64,000 nt of DNA from a bacterium HR37 (GTDB lineage: Bacteria > Desulfobacterota_D > UBA1144 > Nemesobacterales > CSP1-2): positions 38,132 to 102,131 of the forward strand of contig BEIN01000007.1 of assembly GCA_002898375.1 (NCBI GenBank), given 5' to 3'. Shown here in pieces: positions 43,353-50,808 of the stretch. The notes under the pieces are model-generated. The model saw nothing but the letters and a program-made list of their open reading frames with translations. It was not told where the DNA came from and ran no database searches. The position numbers and the translations under genes were made by a program. Numbering within the stretch: the stretch's first letter is position 1; the number at the start of each line of letters is the position of its first letter.

Positions 43353-44846
43353 CTAAAGTTGGTCATTAACCCTTTTTAACGCAGGCATTATAAGGTTGGG
43401 ATGATATTTGCTGATTTCCCTCGTAAGTGCCCGTATAACGTTTCTTATATCCCACTGGGCCCCTTCTGACATCCTTAGGTTAACTAAATGATAGAGTTCC
43501 CATAAGTCAAAACTTCCTATAACACACCTGTTATGGGCATTTGTAACCACATAACTTGCAACACAGGGTAGTTCATCATCCACCAGCTTCTTATAAAGCC
43601 TCTCACTTTCTGAAGTAGCTTCATATAATAAATCCACAAGCCCTGCTCGCTCTATGTTTGGAGGAACGGTTATACCATACGATACAGTTGGTTCTTTAAA
43701 AATCCAATTTACCTTTCTATGTCTTAGAAGCTGATGCCAGCAAGCCTCACTTATTACAAACTCAGCCTCATAGCATATGAGTTTAAATGCATTTATTGGG
43801 TTATCGTGCTTGCCCAGTTTCTCCACCGTTTTTTTGAATAAAGACAACTTGGTCTCTTTATCTCTCCGGGTTACCTCTTTACCAAGATCATCAAGGTCAA
43901 AAACCGAATGCTCAAATAAAACCGCATTCAGTATCTTATCAATTGCGTATTCCTCGGCATCAGGCATGTTTTTGCCAGTCCAGTCAATAAGCTTAACCCT
44001 GCTTCCAACTAACTTCTTGGCACAGTGGGGAATCGAGATAGAAGTAGCCATACGTTCAAACTCATCCCGTGTATCTTTAATGTACCTGTTTTCACTGGCA
44101 TACTTAACCAGTGTGGGAACAGAAAACCTGACCTCAGCCTTTATCTCCTCTGCCCTTTTTCTTACCTCCGGATACTTACTGGATAGCAACTTTTTCAACG
44201 CATCCTCTATTGCCCTTGCATTTGCACTCATCCCAAGATTTGTATAAGTTGCAAGGCTAAGCACATACCTTGCATCCTCAAATGCCTGCTTTTCCAAAGC
44301 CCTAAGATGTGCTTTCTCCTCAACACCATCAGGAACACAAACACTGTCTCTGAGAAACTCATAGAGTCTGTTATTTATGTTACTGTAGATATCATAAAGG
44401 TGGTTATTCAGCTCTATAAACTCCTTTAACAAAACAGGCCTGTCTTTAAGTTCATCGGGAACATAGAAATCTCCCCTTTGTGGCTTCTGGTATCTCTGGG
44501 AATACTCAGTAAACGATAGATACTCATTTGAAAGCTCAAGAATAGAGGAAAAAAGGCGTGAAACCCTTTCTACCCCTATATGCACAGTTGCATGCTCGGC
44601 AACAGAGGCATGCCCATAGCTAAGAACCCACTTTTCATGGAATTTTGAGGCCCTTTCCTGACCCAGTTGCTCTTCCTTTATAACGCTACTTATGTTGTCT
44701 CTAAAACTCTTAGGGCTTCTGCTTACATAGGCAAAAATAACAGCTATAACCTCTTCCGGAAGATTGCTTACCGTATATATGTCCCTATCCGTATTTGATA
44801 CGTATTTTCTTATATCATCCTGAATCCGGGGTTTTTCTTCAGCCAT
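43353..44846 (-). CDS. tandem two-copy ThyX-like protein (flavin-dependent thymidylate synthase family)
   Basis: 497 residues, about twice a normal ThyX (220-250). The first copy has 'YGHASVAEHATVHIGVERVSRLF', then ELSNEYLSFTEYSQRY where ThyX has RHRxxSxNExSxRY, and 'DARYVLSLATYTNLGMSANARAIE'. The second copy has EFVISEACWHQLLRHRKVNW near residue 375, 'ERLYKKLVDD' and 'NLRMSEGAQWDIRNVIRAL'. So the first copy lost the RHR part and kept the SxRY part; the second kept RHR and lost SxRY. ThyX active sites form between subunits, so a fused pair could rebuild one site. Whether it still methylates dUMP is open. Similar long proteins are annotated in other bacteria. Confidence 0.8.
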   Translation of the reverse strand: MAEEKPRIQDDIRKYVSNTDRDIYTVSNLPEEVIAVIFAYVSRSPKSFRDNISSVIKEEQLGQERASKFHEKWVLSYGHASVAEHATVHIGVERVSRLFSSILELSNEYLSFTEYSQRYQKPQRGDFYVPDELKDRPVLLKEFIELNNHLYDIYSNINNRLYEFLRDSVCVPDGVEEKAHLRALEKQAFEDARYVLSLATYTNLGMSANARAIEDALKKLLSSKYPEVRKRAEEIKAEVRFSVPTLVKYASENRYIKDTRDEFERMATSISIPHCAKKLVGSRVKLIDWTGKNMPDAEEYAIDKILNAVLFEHSVFDLDDLGKEVTRRDKETKLSLFKKTVEKLGKHDNPINAFKLICYEAEFVISEACWHQLLRHRKVNWIFKEPTVSYGITVPPNIERAGLVDLLYEATSESERLYKKLVDDELPCVASYVVTNAHNRCVIGSFDLWELYHLVNLRMSEGAQWDIRNVIRALTREISKYHPNLIMPALKRVNDQL

Positions 44847-44923
44847 CTATCCTCCCTGCAGTGGAAAGGCTATAGATTCATTATCTTACAGCATAAAAGC
44901 TTTAAATTAAATAATCTGTGAAC

Positions 44924-45676
44924 CTAAGAGACTGGAGTGCTTTCTCTTACCTTCTTTACTATATATGGAAGCACCTGAGTAGGTTTTCCATATATAACGG
45001 CATCTGCATAATCATCCAGCTGGCTTTCCTTCTGGCTTATTATAACTATCTTTGCTCCGTTTTCCCTAGCAATCACAGGAAATGAGGAAACAGGTTGAGC
45101 ATCAATATTAGCACCCACGACCAAGAAAAGATCGCACTGGCGAAGTCGAATCCATGCTTCCCTAATCTCCCAGTGTGGGAGTGGTTGGCCCGGGAAGGAA
45201 ATTGGGGGTTTTAAAATATCCTTTCCACACTCCTCACACTCTGGCACTTCCTTTCCTTTTTCCATATCTGTTATGATCTTATCCAGTGGATAGTCCTTAC
45301 CACAATTTGTACATGTTACCCATAACACAGAGCTGTATATCTCCACAACGTTAGAATTACCCGCATGATGGTGAAGGCCATCTATTGTCTGGGTTATCAG
45401 ACAATCCAGTTTGCCTATCAACTCCAGCTCCAAAAGGGCTTCATGTGCAGGATTGGGGTGAGCTTTTACAAGCAAAGGGTATATTTGCTTCATCTTTCTC
45501 CAGTAATTTGCCCTTACCTCACGATTGGAACGAAACTCAGATATATGTGGATTTAAATCCGGACTTGAAAAATCGGGTACCCCAGATTCACTAGAAAGCT
45601 CTTCTCCCGTAAGAACCACAATCTTCTGTGATTCCTTTATCCACTCAACTACAGTCTCTACTACATCTTTCCCCAT
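44924..45676 (-). CDS. sirtuin-like protein without catalytic residues (pseudo-sirtuin)
   Basis: 250 residues from the ATG at 45676; the ATG at 45688 overlaps the -10 box and would not be on the mRNA. The Sir2 fold is complete in outline. The four zinc Cys are present (122, 125, 147, 150). However, the NAD loop GAG(I/V)S reads GEELS (24-28), PDFR reads PDFS (37 is Ser not Arg), TQNID reads TQTID (Asn97 to Thr) and the catalytic His of 'HG' is Tyr114-Ser115 in VEIYSSVLW. Deacylase activity therefore seems impossible by the known mechanism. It might bind NAD, nucleic acid or a partner protein. Codons are normal, so it is kept under selection or recently lost. Confidence 0.85.
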   Translation of the reverse strand: MGKDVVETVVEWIKESQKIVVLTGEELSSESGVPDFSSPDLNPHISEFRSNREVRANYWRKMKQIYPLLVKAHPNPAHEALLELELIGKLDCLITQTIDGLHHHAGNSNVVEIYSSVLWVTCTNCGKDYPLDKIITDMEKGKEVPECEECGKDILKPPISFPGQPLPHWEIREAWIRLRQCDLFLVVGANIDAQPVSSFPVIARENGAKIVIISQKESQLDDYADAVIYGKPTQVLPYIVKKVRESTPVS

Positions 45677-45686
45677 AGCAATGTTC

Positions 45687-45716
45687 ATTATACTATTACA
45701 GGATAAAAATTGTCAA
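45687..45716 (-). promoter_or_regulatory. consensus promoter overlapping the first ATG of the sirtuin-like gene
   Basis: Minus strand: TTGACA (45716-45711), 18 bp, TATAAT (45692-45687), both perfect consensus hexamers. The last two bases of TATAAT are the first two of the upstream ATG (45688-45686). The next in-frame ATG at 45676 lies 10 bases beyond the box, at the expected transcript start. Confidence 0.75.
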
Positions 45717-45751
45717 TTAACAACAGGGTTTTCAAAAGACCATACCATTAG

Positions 45752-45781
45752 TTGACAATACCTCATTTTGCAAAGGATAAT
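45752..45781 (+). promoter_or_regulatory. accAD promoter with a long leader
   Basis: TTGACA (45752-45757), 18 bp, GATAAT (45776-45781). The ATG at 45903 follows a leader of about 115 bases that holds a hairpin AAAGGTAA/TTACCTTT (45842-45849 with 45858-45865) and a GGAGG ribosome site at 45890-45894. It is back to back with the sirtuin-like promoter. Confidence 0.5.
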
Positions 45782-45902
45782 ATATGAATTAATCAAAGGG
45801 TATGTTCTTGTTGCCATGTACTACATTAGCTTCCTTTTAAAAAAGGTAAACGCAAGATTACCTTTCTTACCTTAGTCTTCTATAAAACCTGGAGGATAAC
45901 GA

Positions 45903-47744
45903 ATGTCACGTGTCTCAAAAATGATTGCCATACATGAACGAGCAAAATCCTACAGAAGGATTAAATCAAAGCATATAGTAGAGTCTCTCTATACCGATTT
46001 TATCCCCTGGTATGAGCTTAAGGACTTCTCCCCAAGGCTTCTAACCCCTACGGGAAGAGTTATAGAGTTTGTTGAGGACCCAGCAGTTATTGTTGGCACT
46101 GCGACATTTAAAGAAACGGGCAAAAAGGTAGCAATCATCGCCCAGCAAACCCCCTCAGATGAATCGGAGCGTGCCAAACTAAACTATGGATTGGTAAAGG
46201 CAGATGGCTACGGACTTGCTTATAACATGATGAACTATGCTGAGAAACACGGATTGATGCTTCATACCTTTATAGATACAGTGGGAGGAGACCCATTTGA
46301 ATACTCCGCCAGCAAGCTACAGTCATGGTTAATATCATATTGCCAGGCAAAGATGATCAGTCTTAACACAAAATCCATATCGGTTATTATAGGTATGGGG
46401 GGAAGTGGGGGAGCAATTGCGCTTCAACTGGCCCACAGACGTTTTATGCTATCTTCAGCAGAATACTCAGTTATTACAGCCGAGGGGTGTTCTGCAATAC
46501 TCTTCCGAAGTGCTGATAAAATTGCAGAAGCACTTAGAGTCCTGCAACCCACTTCTGACTACATGCTAAAATACGGGATCGTTGATAAGATTATAAAAGA
46601 ACCATCTCTAGATAGCCCTGACTACCTGTCAAAAACTTTAGAGAACATACAAAAGGCACTTAGCAGCACCATATACGAACTTGAACGCACAGACATAACC
46701 TATCTTCAGAAACACCTAAGGGATAAAATTGAGGAATGCGGTCAGCTTGGAAAAAGACCCCGTAGATACAAGGCGTTTGCAAAAAAACTAAAAGACTGGC
46801 TTCCATCTCACCTCTTTAAAAGAAACGTAACCTCTGATATCTCTCATATGCAGATAGCCATATACGGAGATGAGCCATTCGTATGTAATGACGAGAAAGA
46901 CCCTGAAGGGAAAGTAGTAAGGATTGGTTGTCGAAACCGCTCTACCAGAAGAGAATTTGAGGAAAACTACTTTGCATGTCCCCATTGCCAGAAACCCTCT
47001 TCCCTGGGTTCCGATGCCTATCTTAAACTACTGCTCGATTCCGGGTCATTTCACGAGCTTCATCCAGAATTAAGTGCAGAAGATATAGACTCCCGATTTG
47101 ATTTCTACGACTACTCAGAGAGCCGAAAGAAAATGTCAAAGTTAACGGACTCCAAAGACTCCCTAGTAATTGGCTATGGAACAATTGCAGAGATTCCTGT
47201 TGCAGTTGCTGTCTGTGATTTTCGTTTCATGGGAGGCTCCATGGGTTCTGTTTTCGGAGAGAAAATGAAGCTCATAGTAGACTACGCAATACGCAAGAAG
47301 TTACCCCTGGTCTCGGTATCTGCATCCGGAGGAGCAAGGATGCAGGAAGGAACTGTAGCTCTGTATCAAATGGCAAAAACCATAGCAGCTATATTAAAGC
47401 TTAAAGATGCAGGCCTTCCTTATATCTCGATTCTTGGCCATCCAACCACTGGAGGAGCACTGGCAAGCTATGCTGTTCAGGGAGATTTTATAATTGCTGA
47501 GAAAAAAGCTACAGTTGCCTTTGCAGGTGATAGGGTTATAAAGTTAACCAGCGGGGGAAGGGGGGTTGATCCTTATGCGATGACCGCTGAGTTTTATGCA
47601 AAGCATGGTGGAATACACCTGGTGGTTGAAAGGCATCAGTTAAAATCAGTAATTGCGGGTCTGCTTAGGTTTCCACCATGGAATAAAAAACTTAAAAAAC
47701 AGACCAATTCAAACTCACAAAACGGCGATATCGAAAAAGATTGA
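45903..47744 (+). CDS. fused acetyl-CoA carboxylase carboxyltransferase (alpha then beta subunit)
   Basis: 613 residues. Residues about 1-290 match AccA: 'THFIDT'-like 'HTFIDTVGG', 'SVIIGMGGSGGAIALQLAHR', 'YSVITAEGCSAILFRSADK'. Residues about 340-590 match AccD: 'FMGGSMGSVFGEKM', 'VSASGGARMQEGTVAL', 'ISILGHPTTGGALASYAVQGDFIIAE', 'FAGDRVIKLT'. The order alpha-beta is the reverse of most fused enzymes. AccD's zinc ribbon is partly lost: the last pair CPHC (about 358-361) is present, but the first CxxC reads CRNR. Together they would transfer carboxylate from biotin to acetyl-CoA for fatty acid synthesis. accB and accC are elsewhere. Confidence 0.9.
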   Translation: MSRVSKMIAIHERAKSYRRIKSKHIVESLYTDFIPWYELKDFSPRLLTPTGRVIEFVEDPAVIVGTATFKETGKKVAIIAQQTPSDESERAKLNYGLVKADGYGLAYNMMNYAEKHGLMLHTFIDTVGGDPFEYSASKLQSWLISYCQAKMISLNTKSISVIIGMGGSGGAIALQLAHRRFMLSSAEYSVITAEGCSAILFRSADKIAEALRVLQPTSDYMLKYGIVDKIIKEPSLDSPDYLSKTLENIQKALSSTIYELERTDITYLQKHLRDKIEECGQLGKRPRRYKAFAKKLKDWLPSHLFKRNVTSDISHMQIAIYGDEPFVCNDEKDPEGKVVRIGCRNRSTRREFEENYFACPHCQKPSSLGSDAYLKLLLDSGSFHELHPELSAEDIDSRFDFYDYSESRKKMSKLTDSKDSLVIGYGTIAEIPVAVAVCDFRFMGGSMGSVFGEKMKLIVDYAIRKKLPLVSVSASGGARMQEGTVALYQMAKTIAAILKLKDAGLPYISILGHPTTGGALASYAVQGDFIIAEKKATVAFAGDRVIKLTSGGRGVDPYAMTAEFYAKHGGIHLVVERHQLKSVIAGLLRFPPWNKKLKKQTNSNSQNGDIEKD

Positions 47745-47756
47745 CTAACCTGGTAA

Positions 47757-48524
47757 ATGATGTCAATTCAAGGGACCTTTAGAAAACTTAAAGCTGCGGT
47801 GGAATTCCTTACCCTGTTTAAAATCGGGAAGAGAATCGAATTAACCAGAGAAGATATTGCAAACTCCTTACCCCTTTTCCCCATAGTAGGAATACTCTTA
47901 GGAGGAGTATGCGCAATCTTAGAGTTGCTCTTAAGAAATGCAATTACTTCCGAACTCCTCCGTTCATTGTTTCCAGTAGCAATTCTAGCCGTGCTTACAA
48001 GGGGACTTCATCTAGATGGGGTTGCTGACTGTTTTGATGCACTTAACTTCGCACATTTTGACAGGGAAAGAGCCCTTGAGATTATGAAGGGAAGAACAAT
48101 TGGTAGTTTTGGAGCTTCAACGCTCATAATGGTGCTTGTTGGAAAAACGCTATCCATATATGCTTTGCCGGAGGATTTAAAAATACAAAACCTTATCCTA
48201 ATTCCTTCTATCTCGAGATGGACATCGGCAATTGTAGCCAGGCAATGTGCCCCTGCACTACCAGAGGGTCTTGGCTACATATTTACCGTCTATTCAACCA
48301 GAAAGGCATTTTTTACTAGTGGTATACTAACCCTTCTTCTCTCATTCTCCATACTAGGCACAGGTGGCATAAAGGTCTTTGTGGCTATATCTGTTATAAG
48401 CTTTGCTCTTGCATCTTTCTTTAACAGAACTTTTGGTGGCGTTACAGGAGATGTTTTTGGAGCTGTAATTGAACTCTCTGAGTTCTTTGGGTTTATTCTC
48501 GGAGGAGTACTTATAAAGGGATGA
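47757..48524 (+). CDS. cobS: adenosylcobinamide-GDP ribazoletransferase (cobalamin synthase)
   Basis: 255 residues with about six hydrophobic segments. CobS joins adenosylcobinamide-GDP and alpha-ribazole at the membrane in the last step of cobalamin assembly. Diagnostic: 'AVEFLTLFKIG', 'RGLHLDGVADCFDAL' with conserved acidic residues, 'ALEIMKGRTIGSFGASTLI' and 'NRTFGGVTGDVFGAVIELSE'. It begins 12 bp after the carboxyltransferase gene and overlaps cbiR by 4 bp, so cobS-cbiR-cobU form a translationally coupled unit. Confidence 0.96.
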   Translation: MMSIQGTFRKLKAAVEFLTLFKIGKRIELTREDIANSLPLFPIVGILLGGVCAILELLLRNAITSELLRSLFPVAILAVLTRGLHLDGVADCFDALNFAHFDRERALEIMKGRTIGSFGASTLIMVLVGKTLSIYALPEDLKIQNLILIPSISRWTSAIVARQCAPALPEGLGYIFTVYSTRKAFFTSGILTLLLSFSILGTGGIKVFVAISVISFALASFFNRTFGGVTGDVFGAVIELSEFFGFILGGVLIKG

Positions 48525-49297
48525 GAATTGGAACAACATCATACATTTTCCCTGACAGAATAATCCCGAATGTAGAGAGGCTTGCAAATTTAGTAGACGA
48601 TATAGAGCTTGTACTATTTGAAGGTAAAGACTACTCAAACCTTCCTACAGATGAAGAGATCAAAACACTAAAGAAACTTTCAAAAGAGTTCCAAATATCA
48701 TATACGGTCCATCTACCAATTGATCTCGATATATGCTCACCGGATAACGAGTTTAGGAAATTCTCGGTAACCAGAATAACCGACATAATAAAGCTAACCC
48801 TTCCACTAAACCCAAATGCCTATATACTACACCTTCCCAGAAACCACATACAACAATATGAAGAAAAGTGGTTTCGTAACACAAGAGAGTCTTTATCCTA
48901 TTTGTTTGCAGAATTTGGTAGCGATAACATAGCTATAGAAAACCTCAGTTACCCAGTAAAGTACATACTTCCTATAATAAGGGAATTTGATTTCAGACTC
49001 TGCCTCGATATAAGCCATGCTTTGTCGTGTAAAGATAAGTGGGAAGATATTATCAATGAAAATTTTGACAGGATAGATGTAATTCATCTCTATGCTCATA
49101 GAGGAGAAGAACACGTAGGGCTACAGCGGGCAAAAAGAGGATTTGTAGAATCCGTTATCTCTAAGATACTCTCGCTTGGGTTTTCCGGCATACTAACACT
49201 TGAGGTCTTCAGTGAAGAGGACTTTTTTGAATCCAAAAGGATAGTAGAGGAGGTAATATCGGCGTGGAAAGAAAGATTCTTATTACCGGAGGAGTAA
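48521..49297 (+). CDS. cbiR: CbiR-like cobamide-remodelling phosphodiesterase
   Basis: 258-residue TIM-barrel protein of the sugar-phosphate isomerase/AP endonuclease 2 type: 'RIGTTSYIFPDRIIPNVERLA', 'TVHLPIDLDICS', 'ILHLPRNHI', 'IENLSYP', 'CLDISHALSC', 'VIHLYAH' and 'LTLEVFSEEDFF', supplying metal ligands at the barrel mouth. In Akkermansia a protein of this kind, CbiR, cleaves the nucleotide loop of foreign cobamides so that they can be rebuilt with a preferred lower ligand. Placement between cobS and cobU (with overlaps of 4 and 34 bp) strongly supports the name. CobU and CobS would then rebuild the loop. Confidence 0.85.
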   Translation: MRIGTTSYIFPDRIIPNVERLANLVDDIELVLFEGKDYSNLPTDEEIKTLKKLSKEFQISYTVHLPIDLDICSPDNEFRKFSVTRITDIIKLTLPLNPNAYILHLPRNHIQQYEEKWFRNTRESLSYLFAEFGSDNIAIENLSYPVKYILPIIREFDFRLCLDISHALSCKDKWEDIINENFDRIDVIHLYAHRGEEHVGLQRAKRGFVESVISKILSLGFSGILTLEVFSEEDFFESKRIVEEVISAWKERFLLPEE

Positions 49298-49773
49298 AGA
49301 GCGGAAAGAGCAGATTTGCACTTGAAATGGCAAGGAAACTTGGAGAAAAAACACTCTTTATAGCAACGGCACGTCCTATTGATGCAGAGATAAGAGAGAA
49401 AATAGAAAGACACAAAAAGGAACGAGGAAAAGAGTTTATAACCATAGAGGAGCCTATAAAACTGGCAGAGGCATTGAAAGAAGCAACCCACTTAACTGCA
49501 GTTATAGACTGTATTACCCTATGGCTTTCAAACCTCTTCTTTGAGTTACCAGACGACCAGAGGGAAAAAGAGATTAAGGATTTTATTGAAACAGCCAGGG
49601 AATTTAAGGGCTATATAATTACCGTTAGCAATGAGGTTGGTTGGGGAATCATTCCAGAAAACAGGCTCTCAAGGTTATATCAAGAAGAACTGGGAATGGT
49701 TAATCAGAAAATAGCCTCTATCTGCAACGAGGTTTATTTGCTGGTCTCTGGAATTCCACTTAGGCTAAAATAG
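49264..49773 (+). CDS. cobU: bifunctional adenosylcobinamide kinase/guanylyltransferase
   Basis: 169 residues. The P-loop GGVKSGKSRFALEMA (about 8-22), 'FIATARPIDAEIREKIERHKKER', with the guanylylated His in the latter block, and 'VIDCITLWLSNLF' and 'VSNEVGWGIIPENRLSR' define CobU. It activates adenosylcobinamide to its GDP form, or adenosylcobyric-acid-derived substrate after CbiR action. The start is GTG at 49264 with AGGAGGT upstream, so it overlaps cbiR by 34 bp. Confidence 0.96.
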   Translation: MERKILITGGVKSGKSRFALEMARKLGEKTLFIATARPIDAEIREKIERHKKERGKEFITIEEPIKLAEALKEATHLTAVIDCITLWLSNLFFELPDDQREKEIKDFIETAREFKGYIITVSNEVGWGIIPENRLSRLYQEELGMVNQKIASICNEVYLLVSGIPLRLK

Positions 49774-49791
49774 TTTTAAAACGGAGAACAG

Positions 49792-50808
49792 ATGATAGAG
49801 AAGAAAATAGGACAGATGATAATTACCGGATTCAGAGGAAAATCAATGTCAGAGGAAAGCCTAAAGATACTGGTCGAGCAGATTAAAGGAGGAAAAATAG
49901 GGGGGTTAATATTTTTAAACTACAATCTGGAGAATCGAAAACAAATTCTAAATCTCACAAAGAAGCTAGGTGAAATTGATGTTGAATATCCGCTTTTTAT
50001 GGCAGTTGACCAGGAAGGAGGAGAGGTACAGAGACTAAACAGTAAAAACGGCTTTAAAGACTTTCCACCAGCAGAACATATTGCCTCACTACCTGAAGGG
50101 GAAGCATATCTTGTGTATTATGAAATGGCAGAGATGCTGGCAGAAGCAGGATTTAACCTCAACCTGGCTCCGGTAGTTGATATAAATCTAAATCCAGATA
50201 ACCCAGTTATAGGGAAGAGAAAAAGAAGTTTTTCACCAGATCCCGACACAGTTATCAGATATGCTCAGATAATGATAGAGGCTCATAATGATGTTGGAGT
50301 ACTAACGGTGCTAAAGCACTACCCAGGTTACGGAAGCAGCAAATCCGATCCCCACATAAAACCCGTCTATCTTACAGAAGCTTATAGAGAAGAAGAGCTC
50401 ATCCCATTTAAAGAGCTGATAAAGAGAAGAAAAGCAAAAGTAATTATGACTGCTCACACAGTTAATAAAAGAGTAGATCCAAAACTTCCTGCTTCCCTAT
50501 CAAGAACCCATTTACAGGAAATTCTCAGAAACAGACTAGGATACAAAGGGGTAATAATAACAGACGACCTTCAAATGCCTGCTATAACCTCCAGGTACAG
50601 TTTTGAGGATACGGTTGTAAATGCACTAAACGCAGGAAACGACATACTGCTTTTTGCAAATTACTTTGCTCCCGATATAAACCTAGCAGATAGTGTTATA
50701 AGAGCTGTCCTTAGCGCAATAGATAGAGGAAAAATTAAAGAAGAGAGGGTAGAAGAGTCCTTTAACAGGATAGTAGAGCTAAAGAAAGGGCTCCCTTCGT
50801 GGAAATAA
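49792..50808 (+). CDS. glycoside hydrolase family 3 beta-N-acetylhexosaminidase (NagZ-like)
   Basis: 338 residues: 'IGQMIITGFRGKS', 'FMAVDQEGGEVQRL', 'NLNLAPVVDI', 'LTVLKHYPGYGSSKSDPHIKP' and the nucleophile Asp in GVIITDDLQMPAI (about residue 250). NagZ removes GlcNAc from anhydro-muropeptides in wall recycling. The D-x-H catalytic dyad (SDPH) is present, while the His of the usual PGHG is Tyr. No signal peptide, so cytoplasmic. It follows cobU by 18 bp and may share its transcript. Confidence 0.88.
   Translation: MIEKKIGQMIITGFRGKSMSEESLKILVEQIKGGKIGGLIFLNYNLENRKQILNLTKKLGEIDVEYPLFMAVDQEGGEVQRLNSKNGFKDFPPAEHIASLPEGEAYLVYYEMAEMLAEAGFNLNLAPVVDINLNPDNPVIGKRKRSFSPDPDTVIRYAQIMIEAHNDVGVLTVLKHYPGYGSSKSDPHIKPVYLTEAYREEELIPFKELIKRRKAKVIMTAHTVNKRVDPKLPASLSRTHLQEILRNRLGYKGVIITDDLQMPAITSRYSFEDTVVNALNAGNDILLFANYFAPDINLADSVIRAVLSAIDRGKIKEERVEESFNRIVELKKGLPSWK

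Noticed and set aside
47600..47760. Cobalamin riboswitch before cobS
   Set aside because: cobS starts 12 bp after the carboxyltransferase gene and no B12-box-like structure is seen; none was seen near the mutase either.
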